From Zygnema cylindricum (Eukaryota > Streptophyta > Zygnematophyceae > Zygnematales > Zygnemataceae), in contig JBBHKE010002049.1 in assembly GCA_037447655.1 (NCBI GenBank), positions 1 through 64,000 on the forward strand: a stretch of DNA of 64,000 nt, read 5' to 3'. The notes beneath the pieces are model-generated. The model saw only the letters and a list, made by a program, of their open reading frames with translations. It made no database searches and had not been told where the DNA came from. The position numbers and the translations under genes were made by a program. This document shows positions 13,467 to 22,754 of this stretch, piece by piece; within the stretch, counting starts at the first letter, position 1, and each line of letters starts with the position of its first letter.

Positions 13467-16400
13467 GGAGGGAGAGAAAGAGGGAGATATAGAGAGCGAA
13501 AAGAGACATTCTCTCCTTCACTTACTTGCCAAGGGTACATTTTTCGTATGTTTTTTTTTGCGTAAACTTCACAAATCTCCGGAGGTAACCAAACTGATAA
13601 AAACAACTCTTGATCAATTTCCTTTTCTCCAGACATAGAATCAAATTTGGGATGCAATTTAATTGCCGCTGGCTCAATTTGTTCTGTTTTTATCGCCATC
13701 TTTCCGACAGTATTGTTGTTTGAACAATCAATGTTAGTGATTCTACGAGTCGATGGGTTTTCCAATTCATCTTCAAATTTCACAAGGGTATTTTTTTTAT
13801 CCAAAACCTCTGTGTTTTTATCAACAATCTCAATTTTTTTGTCCAAAACATCTACGTTTTTCTCCACAATCTCAGTTTTTTTCTCCAAAACCTGTTTTTT
13901 TTTGGCCACAATCTCATTTTCTTTGTCCAAAATCTCGTTCTTTTCGTCCAAAATGTCCGTCGATTTCCGTTGTTGTAATTCAATTCCTTCCCTTTGTGGT
14001 ACTGTTTCTTCAAAAAAAATTGCTCCAACTTTATCCGGGACTAAATTCCTACTTGATTCTAATTCTTTTGCATTTTTCAACAATTTTTCACCGTCTTCCA
14101 AAGTTCGTAAAGTGGAAACTCGTAATTTTTCTGTCTTGATTAACATTTCGACCGAATTATCACTTTCTGGAGGTTTCCGAGTATGTTTTTGAGAATTGGG
14201 TTCTATAATCAGTCTATTTTCTGACTTGACTACATTAGGAATTTTGATTCCCAACGGATGGTTAACATTGTCGATATTGAATTCTCCTGATAAAACAGTC
14301 TCGGATTTGTTGAATTGACCCATTTGACCCGATGGAATGCAAGAGTTGTGTATTTCAGTCTGGTTTTTACACAAATTAATATGTTTTTCGAAATCCTCAC
14401 TGGGTAATAAATATGGTTTGACATTGTCTGGAAGCAGGAGAGGGAGAGGGAGATGAGAAGAAGGATTATTACTTGAAGAGGGTCCAAAATCAAAATGTTT
14501 GACAGGCAACGGAGAAGCAGAACTGAGCAAATTCTGTCTAAATTGAAGAGATTTTCCCGAAAACAAGTCCAGAAATTGTCGGTTTTCCGTTCTTTCAGTT
14601 TTGTCAACCGGTGAGTTTTGTTTTTGACACACATTTCCCATATCATTTTGGACCGAATGAAATTCGGGAATTACAGAAACTGATGGAATTATTTCGAGTT
14701 TATTTTCATATTTTTTTGTATCTTGTTTTTCATTAAAACCATTATCTTGTTTAGGAGCTTCAAAATTTCGATGTTCTTGATTCTTTTTGGAAAAACTTTC
14801 CATTTTTTCTGTTTGTAAACTGGACATTTTTTTACCTACAATGAGATCTTCACAGGCTTCAAAAGCTTCTTCCCAAAAAAAGTCCCCCGGAGAAAAAACG
14901 GATCCATGGTAAGCCCACTCCTTACCCCTACTTTCAATACTCCTTTCAGAACTGTTTTGAGAAAGATTTCCACTATTTACAAAATTTACATCCCTTCCGA
15001 TATCTTTCTTCGGTAATTCACCTTTCTCTGAACTAAAAAGCATACATTTAGTTTCATCCCATTGTTCCTTTCCCTTTTCTACTATTCCCCGCTCCCTGAT
15101 TCGGTGCAATACTCTCTTTCCCTCTCCCTCTCCCCCTTCTTCTTCTGTAACTCTCCCTCTATTCCTCCGACTGCATGGCCTAAAGATTTCCTGGAAATCT
15201 TTCGAAATCGATATTGTTTCCCGTTTATTTTCGGTTTCATGAATATTTGTATGACTATTAGTATGACTATTTTTTGTACTGCAAGAACCCAAAGAAGGAT
15301 CACTGTTTGAATTAGAGTTGTTTATCACCAGCAAAACCTCATTTGCCAATTTTTCGTTTTCGTTTCCTCTTTTTTTTGGAGATTTCACCCTATTTACATT
15401 CGGCAAAATGAAATTTTTGAGGTCTTCGGTTGTGTCATCGCTGTCATTCTTTTCCAAAAACAATCGAAGTCTATTCTGTCTTTCAGTTTCTTCACTTTCC
15501 TTTCTTAAATGCATTTCCACTTGGGCTCCATCCGGTACCAAATTTGCCGTTGAAATTGCAAAACCATCTTCATCTGTAATTCTAGGGTTTTTTAGGGTTG
15601 GCTGCATTTCATTTTTTCCGAGACTTTTTGCAATATTACTTTGTAGAAAAGATCGTCCTCCGTCTCGTGTTTTGTCCGTCCCATTTTCACTTTGTCTCAA
15701 AAATACTTTCTCCGATGGATTTTCCGAAATGTAATTATTTCCATTACTGGACATTTTAGGAAAGAGTGGGAGAGGGAGAGGAAGAGGGAAAAAAGGGTGA
15801 GAAATAGGCGAGAAATGGGCAGAGAGGAAGGTAGAGAGGTCAATAGTGAAGACCAAGAGAGGAAAAAAGACGAGGGAGAAAAAAGCGAGCAAAGAGCAAT
15901 AAAGAGAGAGGGGAGAGAGGGAGAGAGGGAGAGAGAAAGGGGAGGGGAGAGAAAAAAAGAAGGGCAGGGGAGACAGGAGAGAACTTATGAGAGAGAATAG
16001 AGACAGGAGGAGAAGAGAAGTAAAAGTATGAAAGAAAGTAGAAAAAGGGGGGGAAGGACGGGGGTTGGGGAGAGAGAGGAGGGAGAGAGATGCCATTTAT
16101 TGCATAAATAGTGCATTCTTCAAAAGATTTTCATTGATTCTATGTAGATTTTTTACCACTGGTGAAAATAAAGTTTAAAACAGACAAAAACTTGCAAAAA
16201 TCTCACAAAAATTGTGGAAATCTCACAAAATTTTGTGAAAACAAAAAAAAATGTATTGATTTCACAAAAATTGCAAAAACCACGCAGAAAATTGCAAAAA
16301 TTTCAGAGAAAAAAAATCTCACCTGCAAAAGATGTCCAGCATAGCATTTGCTTTTTGTGTCAAAGGTGAACACAAATCGTCTTCTTCGTCTCCTTTTTTT

Positions 16401-17624
16401 CCTTCTTCGGAAAAAAAAATTGTATCTCTTCCCACTTCTTCACATTCTCGACTACGTTTTTTTCGACTTTCGAAACAGTTTCCTCCGACAAAACTTTTCG
16501 CAGACGGCTCAAAACTTTGTACCTGACCGAAAATCGGCGAATCAATGGAATCGTGTCTCTCTCTCTCTGCCCCGCCTTTTCCTTCAACATTTTGAATTGC
16601 CCCAACTTCTTTGTTTCTTGTGAAAAAAGACTGGACATAAGGAACTTTTTCTTCCCCTATCAAACCCTGAGAACCAATAGTATGACTTGATTCAAGTCTT
16701 GCTTCATAAAGCGTTTTCTGAACCTCGGAAGACGAAAAAAGTTTATTTTCTAAATGGGGTTTTTCAGAAAGACGAATTGATTTCGGTTCGAAAATATGAG
16801 TACTATCAGATACATTTTCTCTTTCGTTCCTTTCTTGAAAATGAAAAGATTGAGAATTTGAAGAAGATTTTCCTCCAATCTCAGAGCTACTGCCGCCTTC
16901 AACAGGTTTTTTTGCGACGCTTTTGGAGTACAAAGGGGATTTGAATTTTGAATTAAAAAGGGCCTTAGGAGGAGTTTGTCTTTTTTTTTTGGCGGCAAAA
17001 ATCTGCCAGAGAAAATAAAGATGGAGAGAAAGGAATGAGAACTAGAAGAGGGTGGGAGGAGAGGGAAAGCGAAAAGGAGAGAGGATAGAGGGAGAGGGGA
17101 AGAGGAAGAGGGAGGGGAAACGGAAAAGGAGAGGGAGATGGAGAGGGAGAGAGAAAGAGATGGGGAAGAAAATGTGCAATTTGCTCGCATGTATCCAAAA
17201 TGATAGTGAAAGATATTGAAGGGATGAGAAGTGCAATAATTGAGAGGTTGAGAAAGAGGGAGAGAGAGGGTGAAGGAGAGGGAGAGAGGCGATTAGGATG
17301 GTTAACAGAAGAAGGAGAGGTATGGCCGGGTAAGAACATGTGCCTGAGATCGAGGGAAAGAAGGAAAGAAGAAAGTAGGGCAGAAAAAGTGAAGAAAGAG
17401 TGGGAGAGGGAGTGGGAGAGGGGGAAAAAGGTAAGAAACAGGCGATATGCGAAGGAGAAATGGGAAGGGAGGAAGGTCGAGGTCAACAGTGTGGATTCAA
17501 GAGAGGAAAGGAGATGGAGAAAAAAGTGAGCAAAGGGCGATAAGAGGGAGTGAGAGAGGGAGGGAGGGGGGGTAGTGAGAGAAAATGAAGGGCGAGGGAG
17601 AGAACGAGAATTATGAGAGAGATA

Positions 17625-17658
<34 letters not shown>

Positions 17659-18089
17659 AAGAGAGAGAGTAAAAGAGAGAGAGCGAGAGAGAGAGAGAGG
17701 GAGATGGCATTTATTGCATATATTGCATTCGTCGAAGAATTCTATGCAGACTTTTACCCATTCGTGAAAATATTATTCAAAGAATATTATTTTTCAAAGA
17801 ATTGTTTTTCTTTCTCTTGTAAACAAGAAAACTTAGGGTTATGACGAGAAAGGTAAAGCAGACATTATTAAGTCCTTTGGAGTCAAATTACCTTAAAATC
17901 TAGTCAATTATTTAGGGATAAACGTAGTTATCTTCAAAAATCATAATAATGTGAATTTTAGGGTTCGTGAGACAGACAAAAAAAAAAAAAAAAAAAAACA
18001 AGAAAAAAAAAAAAGTTTTTAATGATAACTATTCGAGCCAGAAGTCTGAAGCAGAAAAAAACACTTCACAAATGGCCAAATTTTACAGG

Positions 18090-18122
<33 letters not shown>

Positions 18123-18225
18123 AATGATAACTTTCAAGAAAAAAAAAAAAAATGAGTACCTCGCTAACTACGATTTGTTTCCGCTTCAAAGGTTTGGCAA
18201 ACCCCTGACTTGCCCCCGGGTCCAT
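263..18225 (-). CDS. TEB: DNA polymerase theta / TEBICHI helicase part (15 exons placed, 3' end outside window)
   Basis: Known role of the family: POLQ/TEBICHI is a nuclear enzyme with an N-terminal superfamily 2 helicase and a C-terminal family A polymerase, acting in microhomology-mediated end joining of DNA breaks. Exons seen (5' to 3'): 18160-18225, 16323-17002, 13526-15746, 12215-12279, 10206-10406, 9316-9612, 8624-8785, 7375-7626, 6562-6774, 5168-5380, 4247-4327, about 3579-3789, 2959-3177, 847-946, 263-325. Motifs in order: [78 protein letters not shown], then the helical domain [10 protein letters not shown] and [11 protein letters not shown]. About 1,680 codons are visible and the polymerase domain would follow beyond position 1. 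Two conserved segments are missing (Walker A between 10407 and 12214; one between 5381 and 6561) and one exon is out of frame. The gene may be damaged or the assembly collapsed. Family assignment is firm; intactness is not. Confidence 0.9.
767..840. repeat. (AG)n microsatellite
   Basis: About 50 bp of clean AG dinucleotides inside a longer purine-rich stretch (660-840), just downstream of the donor of TEB exon 14. Confidence 0.95.
847..946 (-). CDS. TEB: TEB exon 14, helix-hairpin-helix segment
   Basis: 100 nt: [20 protein letters not shown] followed by [13 protein letters not shown] and a split Gly codon (phase 1, donor GTATCT). This segment follows exon 13 directly in the family ([16 protein letters not shown] type). 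Confidence 0.9.
1150..1680. repeat. 11-bp minisatellite in TEB intron
   Basis: Tens of degenerate copies of a unit like ACCATAATTGT / ACCGTAATTGT. It fills a quarter of the 2-kb intron between exons 13 and 14. The sequence just before it (965-1150) is a looser CCCAATTTAAC-type repeat. Confidence 0.9.
1681..2600. other. Intron sequence with a dispersed repeat
   Basis: Rest of the intron between TEB exons 13 and 14. It includes a segment at about 2090-2270 that reappears in reverse orientation at about 50340-50490. Nothing coding seen. Confidence 0.5.
2615..2955. repeat. 22-25 bp tandem repeat in TEB intron
   Basis: Repeated unit of the type CTTTTTTGAACTAAAATGGCT (shown short), degenerate, running up to the donor of exon 13. 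Confidence 0.8.
2959..3177 (-). CDS. TEB: TEB exon 13, helical domain
   Basis: 73 codons, acceptor TTTGCAG, donor GTGAGT. It has [40 protein letters not shown] and [19 protein letters not shown], closely matching plant TEBICHI. The first bases of this exon and the upstream intron have a partial second copy at about 3364-3448. Confidence 0.93.
3364..3448 (-). repeat. Partial duplicate of TEB exon 13 acceptor region
   Basis: About 80 percent identical to 3155-3240, covering the intron end, the acceptor AG and the first nine codons of exon 13 (ETPL kept). It sits in the intron between exons 12 and 13 and is too short to be a working exon. Confidence 0.75.
3579..3789 (-). CDS. TEB: TEB exon 12, with a frame break
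   Basis: The 3' part is clear: [18 protein letters not shown] then [17 protein letters not shown], ending at a GTAAGT donor. The 5' part in another frame has RPFVKMAHK, like the family's PFLMRMAH segment, followed by a TAG at about 3680. With the acceptor that suits exon 11 (exon start 3789) the exon is 211 nt, one base off a multiple of three. So either there is an indel or the real acceptor lies further in (for example before AKKLSVEE). The exact start is uncertain. Confidence 0.6.
4247..4327 (-). CDS. TEB: TEB exon 11
   Basis: 27 codons reading [12 protein letters not shown] then [15 protein letters not shown], a conserved segment of POLQ helicases. It is too short to appear as an open frame and was found by reading the splice sites (CTGAAA-type acceptor reversed, donor GTAATT). 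Confidence 0.9.
4730..5115. repeat. AT-rich TACATA/TATA repeats
   Basis: Two blocks (about 4730-4835 and 4945-5115) of short TACATA, TATATA and TGTGTG repeats in the intron between TEB exons 10 and 11. Confidence 0.85.
5168..5380 (-). CDS. TEB: TEB exon 10, winged-helix region
   Basis: 71 codons with [40 protein letters not shown] and [17 protein letters not shown]. This matches the winged-helix part after the helicase core. Donor GTACAA. Confidence 0.92.
5500..5578. repeat. (GA)n array
   Basis: GGGA and GAGA repeats in the interval between TEB exons 9 and 10. A conserved coding segment is missing from this interval. Confidence 0.9.
6100..6510. repeat. AAACAAAAACTTG-type tandem repeat
   Basis: Degenerate A-rich units of about 12-18 bp next to the donor of TEB exon 9. 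Also in the interval with the missing segment. Confidence 0.8.
6562..6774 (-). CDS. TEB: TEB exon 9, motifs V and VI
   Basis: 71 codons: [20 protein letters not shown], then [17 protein letters not shown] (motif V) and [13 protein letters not shown] (motif VI with the arginine finger), ending DTKGES. Phase 0. The family sequence should continue with about 60-70 residues before exon 10, and these are not found. Confidence 0.93.
7138..7350. repeat. (TA)n and TACATA microsatellites
   Basis: Clean TA run at 7141-7192, then a second AT array at 7284-7345, in the intron between TEB exons 8 and 9. Confidence 0.95.
7375..7626 (-). CDS. TEB: TEB exon 8, motif IV exon
   Basis: 84 codons with [20 protein letters not shown] (motif IV) and, at the end, [13 protein letters not shown], a POLQ/HELQ signature. 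Between them is a less conserved Ser/Glu-rich stretch. Donor GTAAAA. Confidence 0.92.
7850..8130. repeat. ATGTTATG tandem repeat
   Basis: Degenerate 8-10 bp units (GATGTTATGAT) in the intron between TEB exons 7 and 8. A looser GATGTTT-type repeat continues to about 8240. Confidence 0.9.
8624..8785 (-). CDS. TEB: TEB exon 7
   Basis: 54 codons, starting [20 protein letters not shown], matching the segment after motif III in POLQ/HELQ helicases. The donor is the less usual GTTTGT. Confidence 0.9.
9180..9250. repeat. (GA)n microsatellite
   Basis: GAGAGATAGAGA array in the intron between TEB exons 6 and 7, close to the donor of exon 6. Confidence 0.95.
9316..9612 (-). CDS. TEB: TEB exon 6, motif III exon
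   Basis: 99 codons starting [19 protein letters not shown] and ending [11 protein letters not shown] plus [12 protein letters not shown] is helicase motif III. Between them lies a Gly/Ser/Asn/Lys-rich insert of about 55 residues, probably a surface loop. Clean phase 0 join to exon 7. Confidence 0.92.
10206..10406 (-). CDS. TEB: TEB exon 5, DELH-box exon
   Basis: 67 codons, phase 0 at both ends. It contains [39 protein letters not shown] and VIDELHM. The DELH box is helicase motif II (Mg-ATP binding and hydrolysis). Similarity to plant TEBICHI is very strong. Confidence 0.92.
10505..10835. repeat. Several (GA)n arrays in the gap where the Walker A exon should be
   Basis: GA arrays at 10507-10535, 10560-10626 and 10751-10833, with a 100-bp unique piece between them (10650-10745). 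An A-rich array follows at 11050-11150. The interval 10407-12214 was searched on the coding strand for a GKS/GKT-coding exon and none was found. Confidence 0.85.
12215..12279 (-). CDS. TEB: TEB exon 4, strand before Walker A
   Basis: 65 nt between a TTTAG acceptor and a GTAAG donor, reading [20 protein letters not shown] then T and a split Ser codon. In POLQ the next residues should be AGKS (Walker A). That segment was not found downstream. Confidence 0.85.
12335..13095. repeat. Long AT-rich microsatellite block
   Basis: TA, TACATA and CATATG repeats of about 760 bp in the intron between TEB exons 3 and 4. Tyr/Ile-rich open frames on both strands are translated repeat. Confidence 0.95.
13526..15746 (-). 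CDS. TEB: TEB exon 3, long disordered region ending at the helicase entry
   Basis: 2,221 nt, open for 740 codons. Most is Ser/Asn/Lys/Glu-rich and probably disordered. Near 13,795-13,980 there are nine seven-residue repeats of the type VLDKKxE / IVDKNxE. The exon ends [15 protein letters not shown], the recognised start of the POLQ helicase (Q-motif region), at a GTAAGT donor. The open frame continues upstream to 16096 through an S/L/F/P-rich stretch, but that part is the CT-rich intron. The acceptor at 15747 gives the correct phase. Confidence 0.85.
15760..16090. repeat. Purine-rich tract in TEB intron 2
   Basis: GA-rich on plus, CT-rich on the coding strand. It forms the polypyrimidine tract upstream of exon 3 and gives a false in-frame extension of that exon. 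Confidence 0.85.
16323..17002 (-). CDS. TEB: TEB exon 2, low-conservation N-terminal region
   Basis: 680 nt, acceptor CTGGCAG and donor GTGAGA. It starts [15 protein letters not shown] and stays open for 226 codons, ending MLDIFC plus two bases of the next codon. The protein is rich in Ser, Lys and Glu and looks disordered. The AG left at its end joins the T at the start of exon 3 to make Ser, which supports the join. Confidence 0.75.
17010..17705. repeat. Purine-rich tract in TEB intron 1
   Basis: About 700 bp of GGGAGA/GAGAGA repeats with a (GT)n run at about 17626-17643, upstream of exon 2 on the coding strand. A-rich homopolymers follow at 17980-18150. Confidence 0.9.
18160..18225 (-). 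CDS. TEB: TEB exon 1, start codon
   Basis: Twenty-two codons from ATG at 18225, reading [17 protein letters not shown] and ending SE at a GTACTC donor. It ends in phase 0 and joins exon 2 to give a basic N terminus. No other ATG in frame lies between here and the GA-rich upstream region. The exon is placed by splice sites and frame only, because the N terminus is poorly conserved in the family. Confidence 0.65.
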
Positions 18226-18480
18226 CCGTACACCTCCTCTCTCTTCCTCCCTCTCTTCCTCTCCCTCTTCCTCTCTCTACACCTATCCTAATGCCTATCT
18301 TCTCTCCCGTTTTCTCACTCTTCTCTCTTCTTCTTCCTCGTGAAAGAAATCCCGTTTGGTTTCAAATCTATCTATTCATCCCTCTCTCTCACTATCTCTC
18401 TCCCCCTCTCTCTCTCTCACTCTCTCTCCCTTTCTCTCTCTTTCTCTCTCTCTCTCCCCTTCCCCTTCCGTTCGAAACTT
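18226..18480 (-). promoter_or_regulatory. Purine-rich 5' flank/leader of TEB
   Basis: Directly upstream of the start codon the coding strand is almost pure GA repeats (CT on the plus strand, 18229-18475), while every intron array inside the gene is the opposite, CT on the coding strand. It probably holds the 5' UTR and core promoter. No TATA box was seen. Confidence 0.4.
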
Positions 18481-18640
18481 CAAATTTTGGCTGTTGTCTC
18501 CACACGGCAGGATATCACGATTCAAAACCTCTTCGCATTTCGTGCGTACGTAATAAAACCAGAATGTGCGCAATTTTCAGTGCGACGTTTCATGCAGCGT
18601 GAAACAGTGCGGCATACCGTATGCCCAGGAGTCCAGTACG
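18481..18640. other. Unique sequence upstream of TEB
   Basis: Mixed-composition sequence between the GA-rich leader and the first inverted-repeat element. It probably contains distal promoter sequence. No specific motif is claimed. Confidence 0.3.
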
Positions 18641-18857
18641 GTACACCGTGTATTAGTGTAAATAATTTTTTCGCCACTAAAAACATCTTTTCTCCGTGAA
18701 CACTTGTCCGATTTTCAATTTGAGACCACCAATAGGAAGCTAAGAATCTTACTGTTCAATAGCAACCATCCGATCCACAATCGGACAAGCGTCTACGGAG
18801 AAAAGATGTTTTAAGTGGCAAAAAAAACATTAACACTAATAGCGATACACAGTGTAC
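18641..18857. mobile_element. MITE-like inverted-repeat element, family 1
   Basis: 217 bp with imperfect terminal inverted repeats of about 70 bp. The ends read GTACACCGTGTATTAGTG and, on the other strand, GTACACTGTGTATCGCTATT. Two more copies lie at about 50575-50786 and 59661-59874. No coding capacity. It lies about 415 bp upstream of the TEB start codon. Confidence 0.8.
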
Positions 18858-19555
18858 TGTACAGTACTGTACTATACTGCACTGTACCGTATGCGATCAC
18901 GTAACGCGACTCATCTCAGTCATCGTACAATGCGTGTACGGTTCATACAGGTTTCTCAGTTTCTGTAAGGCGGCTGCACATCACAAAATTGTTTTGGAAA
19001 TTTGAAGCATTGTGTATCGTTGCCTATTATCGCTATCCGATATACACCTAATTTTGGCTTATCGATAAATAAACATACTGGCAATATATATAGAGAAAAA
19101 ACTATCTCTTATGAAACTCCGATACACTAGACAAAGAAACCGAAAACCTTTTAAGAGTTTTTAAAGTTTGATTAGTTTTTATTTTTTTGCGCTCTCGCTC
19201 TTTCCTCGTTGCGGTCGCCATGCTTTGTGGCAGCATTTCACGACTAATTGCGACCGAACTCCCGGTCTTTCTGGCACCTCCTCGGTGTCGCGCCCTTTGG
19301 AAGGTGCCATGCCCTCTTTCCATGCTCTCTTTCTAGACAACTACCGGCTGTCCTCCTTGGTCTTTCAGGTGAATTTTCTCGGATTTCGGGAGCTCTTCTG
19401 CCTTTCACCCTATAATATAATAAAAAATACTTATACAAAAAATACTGACAATAATATAATTAATCATATTAATCCTAAAACTATTGAGTATAATATAATA
19501 ACTAATGTTAATAACACTGAATATAATATAATAAATATAACTAAGACTAAGGCCT
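18858..19555. other. Intergenic sequence, no gene recognised
   Basis: Includes GTACTGT-rich sequence next to the MITE and an AT block (19408-19552) built of TATAATATAAT-type repeats. The open frames at 19168-19641 (plus) and 19102-19438 (minus) have no recognisable domain. Confidence 0.4.
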
Positions 19556-19559
19556 TCGT

Positions 19560-21691
19560 CTTTTCTAGGTCCAAATCTGATCGCTCGTGGCTATGTCCCC
19601 AAGACCACCATCTTCTCCTTTGCGAACTCACACTTGGTTAACTTAGGGTATAGTTTATGCTCCCTCAATACATCGAGGACCATCTAGAGTTGCTCCACAT
19701 TGTTCTCCAAAAAACGGAAAAGTGAGGATATCGTCGGGGAAGGCCACCATAAACTTATCAAAATAAGCTTGTAAAATCAAAATCATGAGGTGCATGAAAG
19801 TTACTTTCACGCTTGTTGAGCCAATGGGCATGACAAGGAATAACTAGTGCCAGTAACGCGTACGAAAACATGGTCTTCTCCACGTTTTCCTCCGCCACCC
19901 TTACATCATGGTTCCTCCTCCATAAGTCTACCTAGCTAAAATACTTTGCTCCACAAAGCCTATCTAAAACTTCATCAATTTTTAGCAAAGGATAGGAACT
20001 ATTCACAGTTCGTTGAATGCTCTCTAATCTACACAAAGCCTCACACTTCCGTCATTTTCTGTCACAAATAGCACTAAAGCTCTATAATGGGCCTTGCTCA
20101 GCTCGAACGCTCCGAATTCGACGAGTTCAGTAGGTTTTTTTTGAGTTTCTTAAGCTCCGTGTAACTCATCTTGTACATACACTTGACTACAAGTTTTGCA
20201 TCAGGGATGAAATCTATCCGGTGATCCACACTCCTCTTTGGTTGTAATTTGGAAGGTAACTTATCAAGGAAAAGATTCGTATAGTGCTCGAAAAGTTTTA
20301 TCACGACCTCAAAGGCCACCACAAAAGTCATCTAATCCTTACCGTTTACTTAATGACGACTTGGTTGCTTGAAGCTTTCCGTCACTTGCATGGGAATCCT
20401 TTAACTCTGCTATCTTGATAAGCATCATATGAATTGTTCCCTTTTATGCATGGCTGACTTCGGTTGCAAAGCAGAGAGCAACATCCCTCCTTTGCATGTT
20501 TCCCATTTCATTCTTTTTTAATAATAACCATTTTGACTCTTTCCTCCATCAAGAGCTCATTTTCCTCTAAACGATCTGCGTATTCCACTTTTGAAGCCAT
20601 GGTTTGCCGAGGATGACGTCTCGCCCGTCATGTTCTAAATTATGACAATAATCGTTTCACTTCTATTTTCAGATGCTGAGCTCGAGCATTGGAGTATGAG
20701 TGTTTACGTTAAAGGGTCAACTGTCATGTAAATTAATTGAATTCTCATTTGTCGATGGTCGCAAAGTCACCTTGAGACGTTTTGTGACTTATTTACTTAT
20801 GAAGTTCCAACACGCTCCCGAGTGGATCATTGAGGTCGTCGAGACTCCAACAATTTGACTTTGAAATTAAAAAGGTCTGTTTCCTTCTCGTTTAAGCTAC
20901 AAAACGCTCACTTGGCCTTTATTTTTTGTCTTATTGTCCTTTGAAGAACACTCCATTGTCATATGGTCAAAAGAGCCCCATCGAAAACATTACATTCGAA
21001 TTAGCTCCATGTTTCTCGGCCTCCTCTTCCACGACACCAAATTTTGTAGGAGTTTCGTAATTGTTTTGTTTTCGAGATGAAAGATTAGAGAAATCTCTCC
21101 TTTGATGACCAAAGTCAAGGAATGCGTCCTTTCGTTAAAGCAAACGATATCTATAAGGTATCTTTCCACTATCACGAGCATGCCATTGCTCCATGTCTCG
21201 CCGGATGTAGTACTTGAGTCCTCGCATATGACGATAGACCGCCTCCTCCTCGCTTATCTTGGGTATTTGCACTTGAAGATCCCAAAAAAATTGTGAATCT
21301 TACATCATCAATGACTTTTTCTTGAGGTTTGCGATATTGTATCAAGTTGTGTCTATCGTGTTTTGTGGTTGCCACTATTGAATGACTTTTTTGTTCAACG
21401 CGCCAATTGCTCGACACCTTATTGCGTTTCACCAAGTATCGCCACCACATGGTGGTTACCCCAAAAACGAGTACTCCCGTGTAAAATATTTGCTCGTACT
21501 CCACAAGCGAGGGAAATTGGAGGTAGTAGGACTCCTACATGATTTCAAGGATTTCTTCTCTTATAAAGGACCCATTCATCTAATTTCTTCCTCTTCCACT
21601 ACGAGTTAGAGCCATTCGTAGATGATTGAGTTTAAGATTAGTATTTTGAGACTACATTTTCGAAATGTGCATTTCAAAGCTTAAGTGCCTC
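19560..21691 (-). pseudogene. Degenerate Ty3/gypsy gag-pol remnant
   Basis: Read from right to left there is gag-like sequence, a decayed zinc knuckle at about 20960-21000 (FRWGSFDHMTMEC, second Cys lost), the pre-RT segment PKRSVDHRIDFIPDAK at about 20200-20265, and reverse transcriptase pieces FMHLMI, YFDKFMVAFPDD (catalytic YVDD-type motif as FPDD) at about 19725-19800, and TKCEFAKEKMVVLG at about 19580-19640. Many stops and frameshifts. A copia solo LTR cuts into its right end. Confidence 0.75.
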
Positions 21692-22749
21692 TGAAACTCT
21701 GAGACCTCCATAAGTCCTTAAAGTGGACAGCTTCCAAGAAGCCTCTAAGATAACCCTGACCCTTTTGTGTTTCAGCAAAAATAACTGCCACCCTGGCAGA
21801 GAAAAACTCTGACCAACTTCACCCATGTGAAGACAAGACTCCCTTGAGTCGATAGCAAAAAGAATCTCTAAATTTGCTCCCCTGAGCAGTAAGTTATGGA
21901 GGGTCAAAGTTGACCTTTTCTACAGAAGCTTTCTGGGAGAGAGGGTCCTATCTTCTAATTTTTCTAAGTCCTATCTCTCTCACAGACTCTATATACTGAT
22001 GAACAGAGCCAATCAGATTTCAGTTTCGTACACAAAAGTACAGCTGCCGGTGTACTTTATGTACGGCCATTGTACGACATGGCCTAAATGTCGACACGTG
22101 GTATGTCCGGATTCGCTCCCTTAATCCTCGGAGATGCCGCGATCCAATGTCATTCCGCCACGTGTCATCCGATGTGGCGATGACCACAAACCGCCGAAAT
22201 CCTCTTCCGCGATCTCGGCGTTAATTCCGGCTGTCCGATTAAATTCACATTTAGTCGTAGCCGTAATAAATACATGCGCGGTATTCGTTTCACTAAAGAA
22301 TTAAATGCGCGGTATTGGTTTCTTATCCGTACCGGAATCCGTACTTTTACATTTACTGGATATATGTCTCCCGTAAACAGTTACTGTTAAATGAACTATC
22401 ATACGTATAAAAGTTTAAGTAATTATCAAACCATATAGTACATAACACTACTCCTAGACTTAACGGCTAAGGCTACCGGCTACTGGCTGTCTGCCGGCCG
22501 GCAGGTACCAGGATCAAATCCTGTCGCCGGTAAATATATTTTAGTAATTTAAACCCCTAACTAAAATATATTTTCCCGCAAACCTCCGGATAGCCTACGT
22601 AGCCATGGCTCTAGCTCCTTCTCCAATTTCTCAGTGACTGCGACAAGTTTGAGATGTTGGAGAGAGAAGTTAGAGATAGACTACCTCGGCTTCTTTCTTA
22701 TTTCTATTTAGACCTAGAAAATATTTTAAAAAGACCATTAATTTCTACA
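21692..22749 (-). mobile_element. Solo LTR of the copia family (LTR-I)
   Basis: 1,058 bp, starting TGTAGAAATTAATGG at 22749 and ending with AGAGTTTCA at 21692 on the minus strand, flanked by the perfect 5-bp duplication GCCTC (21687-21691 and 22750-22754). It is homologous to the LTRs of elements A and B. No internal region, so it probably formed by LTR-LTR recombination. Confidence 0.92.
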
Positions 22750-22754
22750 GCCTC

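Noticed and set aside
15747-16096. N-terminal extension of the long frame in TEB exon 3
   Set aside because: Ser/Leu/Pro/Phe-rich translation of a CT tract. A splice acceptor at 15747 restores the phase with exon 2, so this is intron.
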